A stretch of 64,000 bases of DNA from Leuconostoc gelidum subsp. gelidum KCTC 3527 (GTDB taxonomy: Bacteria; Bacillota; Bacilli; Lactobacillales; Lactobacillaceae): assembly GCF_000166715.1 (NCBI RefSeq), contig NZ_AEMI01000002.1, forward strand, positions 62,001 to 126,000. The letters run 5' to 3'. The stretch's first letter is position 1. Every line of letters begins with the position of its first letter. A model generated the notes under the pieces. That model did not search any database. It was not told the DNA's origin and worked only from the letters and a program-made list of their open reading frames with translations. A program made the translations under genes and the position numbers. Of this stretch, positions 18,555 to 28,336 are shown one piece after another.

Positions 18555-18950
18555 TTACTTTGAATCATTTTCCATGACATCGCCAGCGACAATTTCAATA
18601 TGTGGTGTCACTGTACCATCTGATAACCAAACAGGTGTATGTGTTTTCGGATCCCACCACCCCTTAACATTCACACGCTTATCAAGCATCAAGTCAGTAC
18701 CATATGGTAAATCTAGCACATCAATTAGACTAGGTTCAATAGCTAGGGCCGTTTCAATTACCAGTGGCATGAAGTTTTCAGAATTTTCGTTCCATTGCGC
18801 CGTGTCGTTATCAGCAAATAGCAGCCATCCTGAATCTTGCGATGTTGTGGGCGCCAATTCTCGGTATATCCAACGTAAATTACCAGTACCATCTATCAAG
18901 TGCTTTGAAGCTAATACAACAGCTTCAGGCTGATTAAATACTGAGCGCAT
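18555..18950 (-). CDS. DUF2185-family protein (Imm33-like)
   Basis: A 131-residue soluble protein with the DUF2185 pattern: VLASKHLIDGTGNLRWIYRE, then a tryptophan-rich SGWLLFADNDTAQWNENSENF and MPLVIETALAIEPSLIDVLDLP. Relatives include immunity-like proteins of polymorphic toxin systems, but many stand alone, as this one does, and no toxin gene is nearby. The ATG at 18950 has GGAGATGA upstream. Function unknown. Confidence 0.75.
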   Translation of the reverse strand: MRSVFNQPEAVVLASKHLIDGTGNLRWIYRELAPTTSQDSGWLLFADNDTAQWNENSENFMPLVIETALAIEPSLIDVLDLPYGTDLMLDKRVNVKGWWDPKTHTPVWLSDGTVTPHIEIVAGDVMENDSK

Positions 18951-19045
18951 AAGTCATCTCCCTAGCATGTTCAAAAACATGTTTTCTTTCAACAAGAACT
19001 ACTCTAATTATATCTCATAACTTATTGATTACAAAATAACAAATT

Positions 19046-19348
19046 TTAACCTAATTTATTTTCCAATAAAATTTGTGTCATATTCGTATCCATATCAGGG
19101 GTGCGACGCCATTCTTCCCAACCATCATACTCTAATGGTAATAATTGGTAATGTTCATTGATATAGTTTTCCAACTTCTCGACGTAAGACGAACGTGCAA
19201 TATTCATTTTTAAAATACGGACACGTTTGATGTAACCATGCTCAGCAGCATACTCTGAGCGACCATTATGTGTAATATTTCCGAGTTCAAAATAAATTGA
19301 ATCATCATTGCGTGTGATTTCTTCTATGAGATTAAATGTCTCTTTCAT
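19046..19348 (-). CDS. Conserved small protein, unknown function
   Basis: A 100-residue acidic soluble protein beginning MKETFNLIEEITRNDDSIYFELG and rich in Tyr, Glu and Asn. I do not recognise the family. The start (ATG at 19348 after AGTGAGAATC) overlaps the end of the YibE/F-like gene by 17 nt, so it is the last gene of that operon and is probably translationally coupled. No signal peptide or membrane segment is visible. Confidence 0.7.
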   Translation of the reverse strand: MKETFNLIEEITRNDDSIYFELGNITHNGRSEYAAEHGYIKRVRILKMNIARSSYVEKLENYINEHYQLLPLEYDGWEEWRRTPDMDTNMTQILLENKLG

Positions 19349-20114
19349 GCTTGATTCTCACTTTCTGCTGCTTAACGTTTGTACGTACAATGAACCAACT
19401 GGCAATCCAAATACTCAATAAAATACCAAGCATACCGAGTAACATGGTCACGATTTCTGTCATCAATAATTTCGCATTCACAAACATTGCAACTGGATAG
19501 TGTAGCCGAACAAACCAAATAAGTAGCGGTATATTAGCCCCCAACACCCCAAAAAACAAAGTATTAATTGCGGTTCCTAAAATTTGACCACCAATAATAC
19601 GTGAATGCGCATACAAACTTGTACCAGTCATATCAGGTGATCGTTCAATCACTTCATTTAAATCTGCCGAAATTGCCATGGCTGCTTCTGCGACGGCACC
19701 TAAAACTGAAATCACCATCACAACCATGGCAATGTCACTAAATGATAATCCAACAGTCAAAGACAATCCTTCTAGTTCTTCTGAATTTTCCGTTGTAAAC
19801 CCTTGAAATTGTCCAAAATACTGTAAGATAATTGATAAAGCCATTAAAATAGCCACAACAATAACACTCGTTTTAAAAGCTATGTTGGTTACTTCAATAT
19901 TATCTGAACCCAAGTAAATAGCAACCGCCAAAATAATAACACTGATAATAGCTGTTACAATATAAGCATTAAATTGCCAATTAATCAAAATAATTAAAAT
20001 AAAAATAGCAAAAAAATTGCATACTAGTCCTAAAAAAGCTTTGACGCCCTGAATGCGACCGACAACAACCATTAATACAAACAAAATAATAACAAGAATT
20101 CCGATTGCATTCAT
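19332..20114 (-). CDS. YibE/F-like integral membrane protein (second of pair)
   Basis: A 260-residue protein with about seven membrane segments. It carries the YibE/F core seen as VVMVISVLGAVAEAAMAISADLNEV and SRIIGGQILGTAINTLFFGVLGANIPLL. The ATG at 20114 (site AAGGAAGG) overlaps the stop of the preceding paralogous gene as ATGA. The family has no firm biochemical role; a transport function has been proposed from topology. The pair follows dnaI in an operon with replication genes. Confidence 0.85.
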   Translation of the reverse strand: MNAIGILVIILFVLMVVVGRIQGVKAFLGLVCNFFAIFILIILINWQFNAYIVTAIISVIILAVAIYLGSDNIEVTNIAFKTSVIVVAILMALSIILQYFGQFQGFTTENSEELEGLSLTVGLSFSDIAMVVMVISVLGAVAEAAMAISADLNEVIERSPDMTGTSLYAHSRIIGGQILGTAINTLFFGVLGANIPLLIWFVRLHYPVAMFVNAKLLMTEIVTMLLGMLGILLSIWIASWFIVRTNVKQQKVRIKHERDI

Positions 20115-21199
20115 AATTTGGTCACCTTCCTTGCCATAATCCAACCAACTAAAGCGCTCGTGACTGGCACTGCCAAAACAATGCCAATACCCGAAATAAC
20201 CGTTTGTAATATCCCTAAATTCATAGTTTGATCCATAATATAAGTCCAGTTATTACCGTTACGCAACATTAAGAATACCATTGGCATCGTTTCAGCAATA
20301 AATATCATAAACAACACATTGATCAATGTTCCCATAATTTCACGACCTACAGACATACCAGCATGCCAATAGTCGCTAAAATGACGTGTTATCCCTTCAC
20401 GACGCATACCAAATTGCATCGCCACAATATCTGCCGCTTCATCCATCACAGCCCCCAGTACACCGATAATCGTTTGAGCCATAAACAGTGTCACTGGCAC
20501 CTGTGTGACATAAGACATTGTTTCAAAATGGACGCCGGCATTATTAGTTAAACGTAAAACACAAAGCAACAAACCAATTGTTAATGTTGTTGTCAATAGC
20601 GTTGTCAGTAGCGTAATGCCCATTTGCAAAGTTTTACCTAATACCAAAGCCAAACTAGCCGTTGCAAATAATATCGCTAGTACGCTAAATAGCAGCAAAA
20701 CATTTGCATCTTTACTGTGCACATTAATAAAAAGCGCGAACCCAAATAATATGATATTAATCACTAAACTAAACATTAGCCAGCTTGTTGCCCGCCATTT
20801 ACTATAAATTAGCAATAAACCGACTAATAAAGTGGCTAACGCCCCAACTACTGCATCGCGTTTTAATGATAAAATATGTTTCGTAGAACCAATATTTTCT
20901 AATAATAATTGGTCTCCAACACGATATTTATTGGAAATAACCTGTGATTGTGCATAGCTGTTACTCACGTAGATAGTTTTTTTAGCATGATTTAACAATT
21001 TAACGGTTATTTTTTGTGTCATAATAAAGTCTGAATTTTGATGTTCATCCGTTATTTTTTGCGTTTCTTTCTCACTAACTCTTGTGACTTGACCGACCGG
21101 ATTAGTGTACAAAAACGCATCATGTCGCAAAAATAGCCAAGCCATCGCAACTATCATGAGTACCAACCAATATTTTTTTGTCTGCTTAATAAACGTCAA
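20111..21199 (-). CDS. YibE/F-like integral membrane protein (first of pair)
   Basis: A 362-residue protein with one N-terminal membrane segment, an extracytoplasmic region of about 90 residues, then about seven membrane helices. The YibE/F core is TIIGVLGAVMDEAADIVAMQFG and GREIMGTLINVLFMIFIAETMP. I accept the TTG at 21199 because its TTGA overlaps the dnaI stop, giving coupled translation; an ATG at 21157 is an alternative. Conserved Glu and Asp residues inside the membrane core suggest ion or substrate handling, which is an inference. Confidence 0.82.
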   Translation of the reverse strand: MTFIKQTKKYWLVLMIVAMAWLFLRHDAFLYTNPVGQVTRVSEKETQKITDEHQNSDFIMTQKITVKLLNHAKKTIYVSNSYAQSQVISNKYRVGDQLLLENIGSTKHILSLKRDAVVGALATLLVGLLLIYSKWRATSWLMFSLVINIILFGFALFINVHSKDANVLLLFSVLAILFATASLALVLGKTLQMGITLLTTLLTTTLTIGLLLCVLRLTNNAGVHFETMSYVTQVPVTLFMAQTIIGVLGAVMDEAADIVAMQFGMRREGITRHFSDYWHAGMSVGREIMGTLINVLFMIFIAETMPMVFLMLRNGNNWTYIMDQTMNLGILQTVISGIGIVLAVPVTSALVGWIMARKVTKL

Positions 21200-22122
21200 T
21201 TTTCTAACCGTCGATTTTTGCCATTAACCTCGATTAATCGTGTCAAAAATTTAATACGCTGCATCAAACGTGCAGCCTTTCCAGTATCACGATCGTCACG
21301 TGTTTCAGATAAATAAGTGGTCATTTCATTCATATCAAAGTTAGATGTAATAAATGTCGTTAGTTCATTTTGCATCCGATATTCTAAAATAACCCCCAAA
21401 ATATCATCACGAATCCACATGCTTAAATTCTCAGCACCTAAATCATCCAAAATTAGTACAGTCGTTGTTTTAGTTTGCATGATGAGTTTTTCTCTCACAT
21501 CACTATTTTTGCCAATTGTATTTTTTAAATCAACCGCAAAAGAAGGAAAATGAACAAGCATGACATCAATATTATTAGCTGCTAACGCATTTGCTAAAGC
21601 GCCCATTAAATAGGTTTTACCTACGCCAAATTCACCATATAAATATAATCCTTGTACATACGCATCATCTTTTTTAAGTAATTGTGTCAAAATATCTACA
21701 ATTGACGTCACCACATTTGCACGACCAGAATCAACTACAATTGTTTGCAAATCAGCATCACGAATAGCCTTTGGCATCTTGTAAGATGTCAATTTTTCAG
21801 CCTGCATTAACTGTTTTTGTGTACTTTCCTCAGCAACGTAACGTACATGTGGGTATCCTTTTTCAATCGCTAATTGTGGATAATAACCAGGATATAGTGA
21901 CTTTTCCCCATGTGCAATACGTTCTTTTTGCTGCACAAATTCATGTAAGTCCATCATCTTTAATTGAAAAGCGTCTTGGCGCAATTTTGTTTGATTTTCT
22001 GCCCAAAAATGGCGAACATCTTCGTCATTAGCAATTTTTTTCACAACTTCAGCCAGTGAGGTTTCTTCAATTTTAGAATATTTTTGTTGAAATTGTTTTA
22101 GTATTTCTGATAAATTTTGCAT
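21196..22122 (-). CDS. dnaI: Primosomal protein DnaI (helicase loader)
   Basis: Loads the replicative helicase at the origin and at restart sites, working with DnaB and DnaD. The protein has 308 residues. An N-terminal helical domain (LKQFQQKYSKIEE) is followed by an AAA+ ATPase with Walker A GEFGVGKTYL, Walker B TVLILDDLGAEN and sensor ITSNFDMNE. It starts 1 nt after the dnaB stop and overlaps the next gene by 4 nt. This is the usual Firmicute order coaE-dnaB-dnaI. Confidence 0.95.
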   Translation of the reverse strand: MQNLSEILKQFQQKYSKIEETSLAEVVKKIANDEDVRHFWAENQTKLRQDAFQLKMMDLHEFVQQKERIAHGEKSLYPGYYPQLAIEKGYPHVRYVAEESTQKQLMQAEKLTSYKMPKAIRDADLQTIVVDSGRANVVTSIVDILTQLLKKDDAYVQGLYLYGEFGVGKTYLMGALANALAANNIDVMLVHFPSFAVDLKNTIGKNSDVREKLIMQTKTTTVLILDDLGAENLSMWIRDDILGVILEYRMQNELTTFITSNFDMNEMTTYLSETRDDRDTGKAARLMQRIKFLTRLIEVNGKNRRLEN

Positions 22123-22123
22123 A

Positions 22124-23470
22124 TTAGTTTTTCGTCTTTATATTTTTCAACTTTGCCAAAGCAACAGCAGCTTCGTTACTATTATCACTTATCTCTACTT
22201 TGGCTTTAGTTTGCGGTGGGTTCGCATTTGCTTTAACAAATTTTGGTGTCGTCTTTTCCGACTTTTGACTACGACTAAATCGTTTTTCTTGTCTCGCTTG
22301 ATTTGCTTTTTGCCGTTGCTGAATTTGTATTAATGCTTTTTCTGGTGAGTCTACACGATTTTGAGTCCAAGAATCAGCAATCGTTGTAACTAACGCAGCT
22401 TTTAAACTATCATTTTGTAAACCAATCAAAACATAATGTACTAGAATATTGACAACTGACATAGATAATGTACTCTGTGAAATAAGATAATCGACTAAGT
22501 CACGTTCATTTTTTAAAACAAGACCATTTTTCAAGGTTGTCTTGACATAACCCAAAAAATCTTGCGCATTCGTTGTACTTGCAATTTCAATTAACGCCCG
22601 TGCCTCAGTGTTTTTTATTTCGGGTACATTTGCCTTAGGCTGAATTGGTTCAGATTGTTTGTTAACAGTTTCTATCGCTACTTTTCGTGTCATTTGCTTG
22701 CGCAAAAGACGCTGAACTTCTTGTTCATTAATCTCATGTGTATCTAGTGTAACACTTTGATTCACAAAACCTGCCAATGTGACTTCATCAACGCCATATG
22801 TCATATGCATCGCTACCAGAAAGTTGCGATGCTTTTTTGTCTCTGTTAAATTTGTCCCACGAATCATAGCTGAAAAATCATCAAATTTAAAATCATTTTC
22901 ATCGATTTGTAGCGTTGCTTCTTGATAAACTAATGGTGTGGTTGGTATGCTTAAATCATTTTGGTGTTGGAAAACTTGTAAAAAACGTGCCGAAATATCA
23001 GTCCCTATTAATTTTTCCTGCCCTTGTATATCATAACGATTTTCAAGTGTTAAATACCGTTCCTCACCAACAAATTTATATAGCAAACCAGATAATAATT
23101 GTTCTTTAAAAAACTTATCTGCTGACAAAGGTGTTAAAATACGATAGCCATAAACTTCACCTCTAGCATCTTGTTCATAAACCGTTCGAATTAAGCCTGC
23201 TGCCTCTAAACGTCGACGACATTTAACAAAATTTGGCAAACTAATATTTAAACTATCTATTATAAAATTATGATCTTGTCGCTTAAGATGCTCTTTGGTA
23301 AAAGGCAATTCATTCACCAATAAATGATACAATGCATAACTCGTTGCACCAATAAAAGGTAAATATAAATTAAATACCCTGTCTAAATCATCAACAGTGA
23401 TTAAATGATCACTTCTAAAAAAAGCGCCAGCTGTCGCATGGAATTCAATTGTTTCATTATTTTGTGCCAT
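22124..23470 (-). CDS. dnaB: Replication initiation and membrane attachment protein DnaB
   Basis: Firmicute DnaB (not the helicase) helps load the helicase and attach the origin to the membrane. The 448 residues include an N-terminal winged-helix part (VDDLDRVFNLYLPFIGATSYALYHLL) and a C-terminal DnaB/DnaD domain (YLISQSTLSMSVVNILVHYVL), with a basic tail. I use the ATG at 23470, which overlaps the end of coaE by 14 nt; the TTG four codons earlier is weaker. It precedes dnaI directly. Confidence 0.93.
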   Translation of the reverse strand: MAQNNETIEFHATAGAFFRSDHLITVDDLDRVFNLYLPFIGATSYALYHLLVNELPFTKEHLKRQDHNFIIDSLNISLPNFVKCRRRLEAAGLIRTVYEQDARGEVYGYRILTPLSADKFFKEQLLSGLLYKFVGEERYLTLENRYDIQGQEKLIGTDISARFLQVFQHQNDLSIPTTPLVYQEATLQIDENDFKFDDFSAMIRGTNLTETKKHRNFLVAMHMTYGVDEVTLAGFVNQSVTLDTHEINEQEVQRLLRKQMTRKVAIETVNKQSEPIQPKANVPEIKNTEARALIEIASTTNAQDFLGYVKTTLKNGLVLKNERDLVDYLISQSTLSMSVVNILVHYVLIGLQNDSLKAALVTTIADSWTQNRVDSPEKALIQIQQRQKANQARQEKRFSRSQKSEKTTPKFVKANANPPQTKAKVEISDNSNEAAVALAKLKNIKTKN

Positions 23471-24077
23471 ATCTGGGGGCAATTTCCTTGAGTTCTGTCA
23501 TCAAATTTTTGATTTGTTTTTCTAAAAATGCGTAATCGCCATTATTATCTAATACATAATCTGCGCGTGCAATTTTATCTGCGAGCGGCATCTGTGAATT
23601 AATACGATTTTTAGCCTTGGTATCATCCAGATTATCTCTTGCCTTTAAACGATCTATTTGTGTTTGTGAATTGGTGGTTACGACTACAACTTTATCGATG
23701 TAATCATTATTTTCATAGCCACGCTCAAATAAAAGGGGGACATCAATTATCAACACAGGTACTTTTTGTGAACGCCAAAAGGCAATTTTATCTGTCATTG
23801 CTGAATTAATTACTGGCTGCATGATAGCATTTAATCGCGTTAATTCAGCTTTGTTACTAAATACAATATCCCCTAATTTATGCCGGTCTAGCATTCCATT
23901 TTTAATAACATCGGGTCCAAAAGTTAATTTTATATTTTCTAATGTGTGCGTCCCTGGTTCTACGACTTCTCTAGCCACCACATCAGCATCTACAATCGGA
24001 AACCCTGCATCGCGAAGTATTTTACTAACAGTCGATTTTCCGGTTCCAATACCGCCTGTTAAACCAATGATTAACAT
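23457..24077 (-). CDS. coaE: Dephospho-CoA kinase
   Basis: Catalyses the last step of coenzyme A synthesis, phosphorylating the 3'-OH of dephospho-CoA. The 206 residues carry the P-loop GLTGGIGTGKST at the N-terminus, the DADVVAREVV lid segment and VLIIDVPLLFE; all are standard. The start overlaps the DUF975 stop as TAATG. The order mutM-DUF975-coaE-dnaB-dnaI extends the common Firmicute mutM-coaE pairing. Confidence 0.95.
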   Translation of the reverse strand: MLIIGLTGGIGTGKSTVSKILRDAGFPIVDADVVAREVVEPGTHTLENIKLTFGPDVIKNGMLDRHKLGDIVFSNKAELTRLNAIMQPVINSAMTDKIAFWRSQKVPVLIIDVPLLFERGYENNDYIDKVVVVTTNSQTQIDRLKARDNLDDTKAKNRINSQMPLADKIARADYVLDNNGDYAFLEKQIKNLMTELKEIAPRYGTK

Positions 24078-24826
24078 TATACGGCCACACTTTCCGACAT
24101 GGCCAACGTGAATAGATGACGGGAATAAGAAACACGAGTTGCATTAAGGTAGGGAACAACATAAATATAAGCCAGTCCACCAGTCAAAATACCTATTATA
24201 TGCCAACCTATAAAACTTAATTCTAACAAAAATAATTCCCATTTGCGACCAGCCATTACTCGCCGACTAACCTTAATATAATCTGTTAATTGTCCTTGTC
24301 GTACACCATTTTCAACATCAATTTTATATGCAAAATAAGTTTGTGAATACGAAAATAATTTAACAATGCCAGGAACAATAAACAACAGCGTCCATAAAAA
24401 TATCAACATACTCTGAACAATTGTTAATAACAGCGTATGTAAAAAATTACCACGATTAAAGATTTGAAAAGCATCTTTAAACGTTGGTAGTTCTTTTGGA
24501 TTCTCATACCATTCAATCAAAGTCCAACTCACGGTCCAAATAAATATCAGTTGAATCGCATCACTTAAAACACTCTCGACAATGGAAAAAACTTGTTGTA
24601 AAGCACTATCATTATCACTAGTCACAGCCGCACTACTTGGCATTTGTGATAAACCTCTGAAACTCATGATAATAGCAAATATCATCATAAGTGTTGTTAT
24701 GACGTTTAAAATGGTAAAAATAATTGGCGCAATATTAATCTTAATGGCAGTTTTAAAATGACCATGATATAAGTTACGTGCCTCACGTTTCACTTCACGG
24801 ATACTAATTGGTTCAGTTGATTTCAT
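24077..24826 (-). CDS. DUF975-family membrane protein
   Basis: A 249-residue protein with about five or six membrane segments and the family N-terminus ISIREVKREARNLYHGHFKTAIKIN. It carries the characteristic LIEWYENPKELPTFKDAFQIF and LFSYSQTYFAYKI segments. It sits between mutM and coaE with a 1-nt overlap, so it is co-transcribed. Function unknown. Confidence 0.85.
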   Translation of the reverse strand: MKSTEPISIREVKREARNLYHGHFKTAIKINIAPIIFTILNVITTLMMIFAIIMSFRGLSQMPSSAAVTSDNDSALQQVFSIVESVLSDAIQLIFIWTVSWTLIEWYENPKELPTFKDAFQIFNRGNFLHTLLLTIVQSMLIFLWTLLFIVPGIVKLFSYSQTYFAYKIDVENGVRQGQLTDYIKVSRRVMAGRKWELFLLELSFIGWHIIGILTGGLAYIYVVPYLNATRVSYSRHLFTLAMSESVAV

Positions 24827-24839
24827 CGATTCTCCTATC

Positions 24840-25667
24840 CTAATTCATTTGACAAACAGGGCAAAAAGTTGTGCCACGTTGTCCAACTTTTATTTTCACC
24901 ATTGTCGTGCCACAACGTAAACACGGTTGTCCAACGCGACCATATGCTTGTAATTCATTTTGAAACTGGCCAACCTCCCCAAACACATTACTAAAACTAT
25001 GTACCGTTGTACCATGATGCGCAATAGCACGTTTCATTTCTGCGATAATATTTTCTCGAAGTAGCGACAGTTCAGGCACTGTTAACGTTTTTGTCGGTGT
25101 TTCTGGATGAATTTTACTTTGCCATAACACTTCGTCAGCATAAATATTTCCAATGCCTGCAATCTGATTTTGATCTAACAAAAAACTCTTGACCGGTTTT
25201 TTAGATCGCGAAAATATGGCCACCATATAGTCTAAAGCCAGGTCTTTTTCTGTTGGTTCTGGTCCAAGTTTAGCAAGAGATGGCACATCATTTATCTCAA
25301 AATGCGTGTTTGTTAGCGTCATTCGACCAAAACGACGTGTGTCATTATAAAACACTTGACGCTGATCTAATAATTCAAAGATGATTTCTGTATGTTTATA
25401 AGGCCTTGTCTCAATTGGTTCAACAGAATACTGTCCTTCCATGCGTAAATGTGACACAATAGTATGACCATTGGACAAACGTAATAACAAATACTTACCA
25501 CGGCGATCAATTGCGGTAAATGAAGCATTTGTTACACCTGTTATAAATGCTTGTGAATCACCATTGATTAACTTGGGATATAGTAAGTGAACCTGCCTAA
25601 TTTGACCACCAACAATTAATTTTTCTAAACCGCGACGAACCGTTTCAACCTCAGGTAATTCTGGCAT
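24840..25667 (-). CDS. mutM: Formamidopyrimidine-DNA glycosylase
   Basis: Base-excision repair enzyme that removes 8-oxoguanine and FapyG and cuts the abasic site. After Met, the N-terminus PELPEVETVRRGLE supplies the catalytic Pro and Glu. The helix-two-turn-helix (QNQIAGIGNIYADEVLW) is followed by the C-terminal zinc finger CLRCGTT and CPVC. The 275 residues are full length. It is the first gene of the operon running to 19046. Confidence 0.97.
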   Translation of the reverse strand: MPELPEVETVRRGLEKLIVGGQIRQVHLLYPKLINGDSQAFITGVTNASFTAIDRRGKYLLLRLSNGHTIVSHLRMEGQYSVEPIETRPYKHTEIIFELLDQRQVFYNDTRRFGRMTLTNTHFEINDVPSLAKLGPEPTEKDLALDYMVAIFSRSKKPVKSFLLDQNQIAGIGNIYADEVLWQSKIHPETPTKTLTVPELSLLRENIIAEMKRAIAHHGTTVHSFSNVFGEVGQFQNELQAYGRVGQPCLRCGTTMVKIKVGQRGTTFCPVCQMN

Positions 25668-25808
25668 AATACCCCCTAAATGTTCTTAAATAAGTGTTTT
25701 AAATTAACAAAGCTAACTTTAGGGCTAACTTTACTTCGTAAAAATAACATGAAAATGTATAGTACTAATTTTACCACACTACCGCTGTACCATTTTCGAT
25801 AACCGTAT

Positions 25809-25852
25809 AAAAAAGAAGCATATATTGTTCAAACAATATATGCTTCTTTTTT
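25809..25852. terminator. Terminator between mutS2 and mutM
   Basis: AAAAAAGAAGCATATATTG pairs perfectly with CAATATATGCTTCTTTTTT. It lies just beyond the mutS2 stop on the minus strand. Confidence 0.93.
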
Positions 25853-25866
25853 GATATAACCAAATA

Positions 25867-28272
25867 TTATGATAGTTCAGCGATGGTGGCACCATCACCG
25901 CCAGCATTAGCACTAGCAAAACGAAATGATTTCACACGACGGTCTGAACGAAGAAATTCGCTTACACCTTTCCGAAGCGCACCTGTTCCTTTGCCATGGA
26001 TAATCTCTACCGTACCAAGATTAGCTAAAACAGCTGTATCTAAATAACGATCAAGTTCTGCTAATGCCGCTTCATAGCGTACACCGCGTAAATTCAACCT
26101 GGCACTGGCATTGCCACGTGCAGCACTAGTTATCGTACTTGTTTTAACAATTTTTTTTCTTTTCTGCTTTGTTTTAACTTGCTGTGCCTTAGCAGTCGCT
26201 TCAGTTTTGACAATGTCATCTTCATCCACAAGCATTTTTAAAATGCCCATTTCGACTTCCCATTGCCCGTTACTATGCTGTTTAACTAAAATACCTTGTT
26301 GATTATATGACTTGACCACTATTTCATCGCCAGTTGCCAACGCCTTAGCAAGCTTAGCTTTTTGTAAGACCTTATTTTTTTCTAAACTGTCATTTTGACG
26401 TAGTTTATCAAACTGCCCCTTCTTAACTTGCAAATCTTGTTCACTTAAGCTGCCAGCCTGCTGACCCACATTCAGACGTTCCTTACGAATTTCAGATATC
26501 AGTTGTTCAGCTTGCTTCTTAGTGGATGCTACAATATGATTTGCTTCGTTTTTTGCCTCTAAAACAATTTGAGCACGTTCTTTATCCAACTTACGTTGTT
26601 GTTCTATCAATGATTCTGACTGTTCTGCCGTTGACTGTAAACGTAACTCTAGCGCAGCGTTATTTTTTTTAACGGCGTCGCGTTGCGTGACTAAATCAAC
26701 GATCATATCATTTAAGTCTTGATCAGATTCATCAGTTAGTGCAGTAGCTGCACCAATAACATCTTCACCAAGACCTAGGCGCTTAGCGATGGCTAATGCA
26801 TTTGATTGTCCTGGTACGCCCATCAAAAATTGATAAGTTGGTTTTAATGTTTCAACATCAAAAACCATGGAAGCATTCAATGTTTCAGGCCTATTATAAC
26901 CATATAGTTTCAACTCAGGATAGTGGGTTGTTGCAATGACGTAACCACCCAAACTAGCCACTTTGTCTAAAATAGCAATCGCTAACGCAGCCCCTTCTGC
27001 TGGATCTGTGCCTGCACCCAATTCATCAAAAATAACTAAACTATTACTATCAATATCATCAATCATTGATATAATATTAGCCATGTGCGAGCTAAATGTG
27101 GACAAACTCTGTTCAATAGACTGTTCATCCCCAATATCAGCAAAAATCTCATGAAAAACACCAACTGTTGATGGCCGTTTTGTTGTGATAAACAACCCAG
27201 ACTGTGCCATGAGTTGTAACAGGCCAAGTGTTTTAATTGTAATCGTTTTACCACCTGTATTAGGACCAGTAATAATAATTGATTTGTACTGATCGCCTAG
27301 GGCAATGTCATTAGCCACAGCTATCTTTTTTTCCAAAAGCGGATGCCACGCTTGTTGTAAATCAACATGATTCTCTATATTAACAACTGGTTGCATCGCA
27401 TCTAATCGTGCAGCCAATCGTGATTTAGCATTGATAAAATCAAAATGACCTAAAATATTAACATTTTGTGCAATTTCATTTGTGTAAGGTTCAAGTGCTG
27501 ATGATAGTAACTGAAGGACGTGTTGCTCCTCAACTTGCTCCTTAACACGTAATTCACTTAATTTATTATTGAGCTCAACAACTGCTTGCGGCTCAATATA
27601 TAATGTTTGACCCGTTTGGCTCTGATCATGAACCACACCACCAAATTGATTACGATATTCTGCTTTAACTGGCAATACATAGCGCTCTGCGCGAATCGTT
27701 ATAATAGGATCACTTAAATACTGAGCAGATTTCCCACGCGTATAGCTTTGCATTTTATTTTTAACAGCATGTTCGTTACCAGTAATTTTGCCACGAATTG
27801 ATTTTAAATCAAAAGATGCCTCATCATTGATACGCCCCGTCGCATCAATAGCAATTTCTATTTGCCGTGTCACATCTGAAAGGACTGCCAATTTTTCTGC
27901 TTGTTCTGGTAATACTTTAAGTGACTCGCCAATAATTTCATCAGTCATCTGCCCAAAAAAATTAGCAATGGCAGTCGTATTACGCAATACTGTACCAATT
28001 TCTGATAATTCTGTCGCACTTAAACTTGCACTAATATTGAGACGTTTTAAATGTGGTGTGATATCGGCTAATTTGGCCAAAGGTATGCCACCTTTTAAAC
28101 GGTCAATTAAAACACCATCAGCCGTCTCAAGCAACCAATAATTGATGATATTCACATCAGTTTCCGGATGTAACTTATCCGCTTCTAACCGACCAACCGG
28201 TGTAGACAAAAATCCACTCAATTGTGACTTGATCTTATCATATTCTAACGTTTGTAATACTTTTTTGTTCAT
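25867..28272 (-). CDS. mutS2: Endonuclease MutS2
   Basis: An 801-residue MutS2, a DNA/ribosome-associated ATPase implicated in recombination control and in rescue of collided ribosomes. It has the lever and core domain, Walker A GPNTGGKTITIKTLG at about 335, Walker B SLVIFDELGAGTD, then a long coiled coil (about 515-640). The C-terminal Smr domain contains LNLRGVRYEAAL and HGKGTGALRKGV. The usual LDLRG of the Smr domain is LNLRG here. cvpA-like and zapA genes lie upstream in the same direction. Confidence 0.95.
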   Translation of the reverse strand: MNKKVLQTLEYDKIKSQLSGFLSTPVGRLEADKLHPETDVNIINYWLLETADGVLIDRLKGGIPLAKLADITPHLKRLNISASLSATELSEIGTVLRNTTAIANFFGQMTDEIIGESLKVLPEQAEKLAVLSDVTRQIEIAIDATGRINDEASFDLKSIRGKITGNEHAVKNKMQSYTRGKSAQYLSDPIITIRAERYVLPVKAEYRNQFGGVVHDQSQTGQTLYIEPQAVVELNNKLSELRVKEQVEEQHVLQLLSSALEPYTNEIAQNVNILGHFDFINAKSRLAARLDAMQPVVNIENHVDLQQAWHPLLEKKIAVANDIALGDQYKSIIITGPNTGGKTITIKTLGLLQLMAQSGLFITTKRPSTVGVFHEIFADIGDEQSIEQSLSTFSSHMANIISMIDDIDSNSLVIFDELGAGTDPAEGAALAIAILDKVASLGGYVIATTHYPELKLYGYNRPETLNASMVFDVETLKPTYQFLMGVPGQSNALAIAKRLGLGEDVIGAATALTDESDQDLNDMIVDLVTQRDAVKKNNAALELRLQSTAEQSESLIEQQRKLDKERAQIVLEAKNEANHIVASTKKQAEQLISEIRKERLNVGQQAGSLSEQDLQVKKGQFDKLRQNDSLEKNKVLQKAKLAKALATGDEIVVKSYNQQGILVKQHSNGQWEVEMGILKMLVDEDDIVKTEATAKAQQVKTKQKRKKIVKTSTITSAARGNASARLNLRGVRYEAALAELDRYLDTAVLANLGTVEIIHGKGTGALRKGVSEFLRSDRRVKSFRFASANAGGDGATIAELS

Positions 28273-28336
28273 ACTATTTTATGCGCACCCGCGCTCATTT
28301 CTTTCATATTTAAAATTATTAAGACCAATTAACACA

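Noticed and set aside
18555-19348. Toxin-immunity locus from the Imm33-like gene and its neighbour
   Set aside because: No toxin-like gene is adjacent, and the neighbour belongs to the dnaB-dnaI operon.
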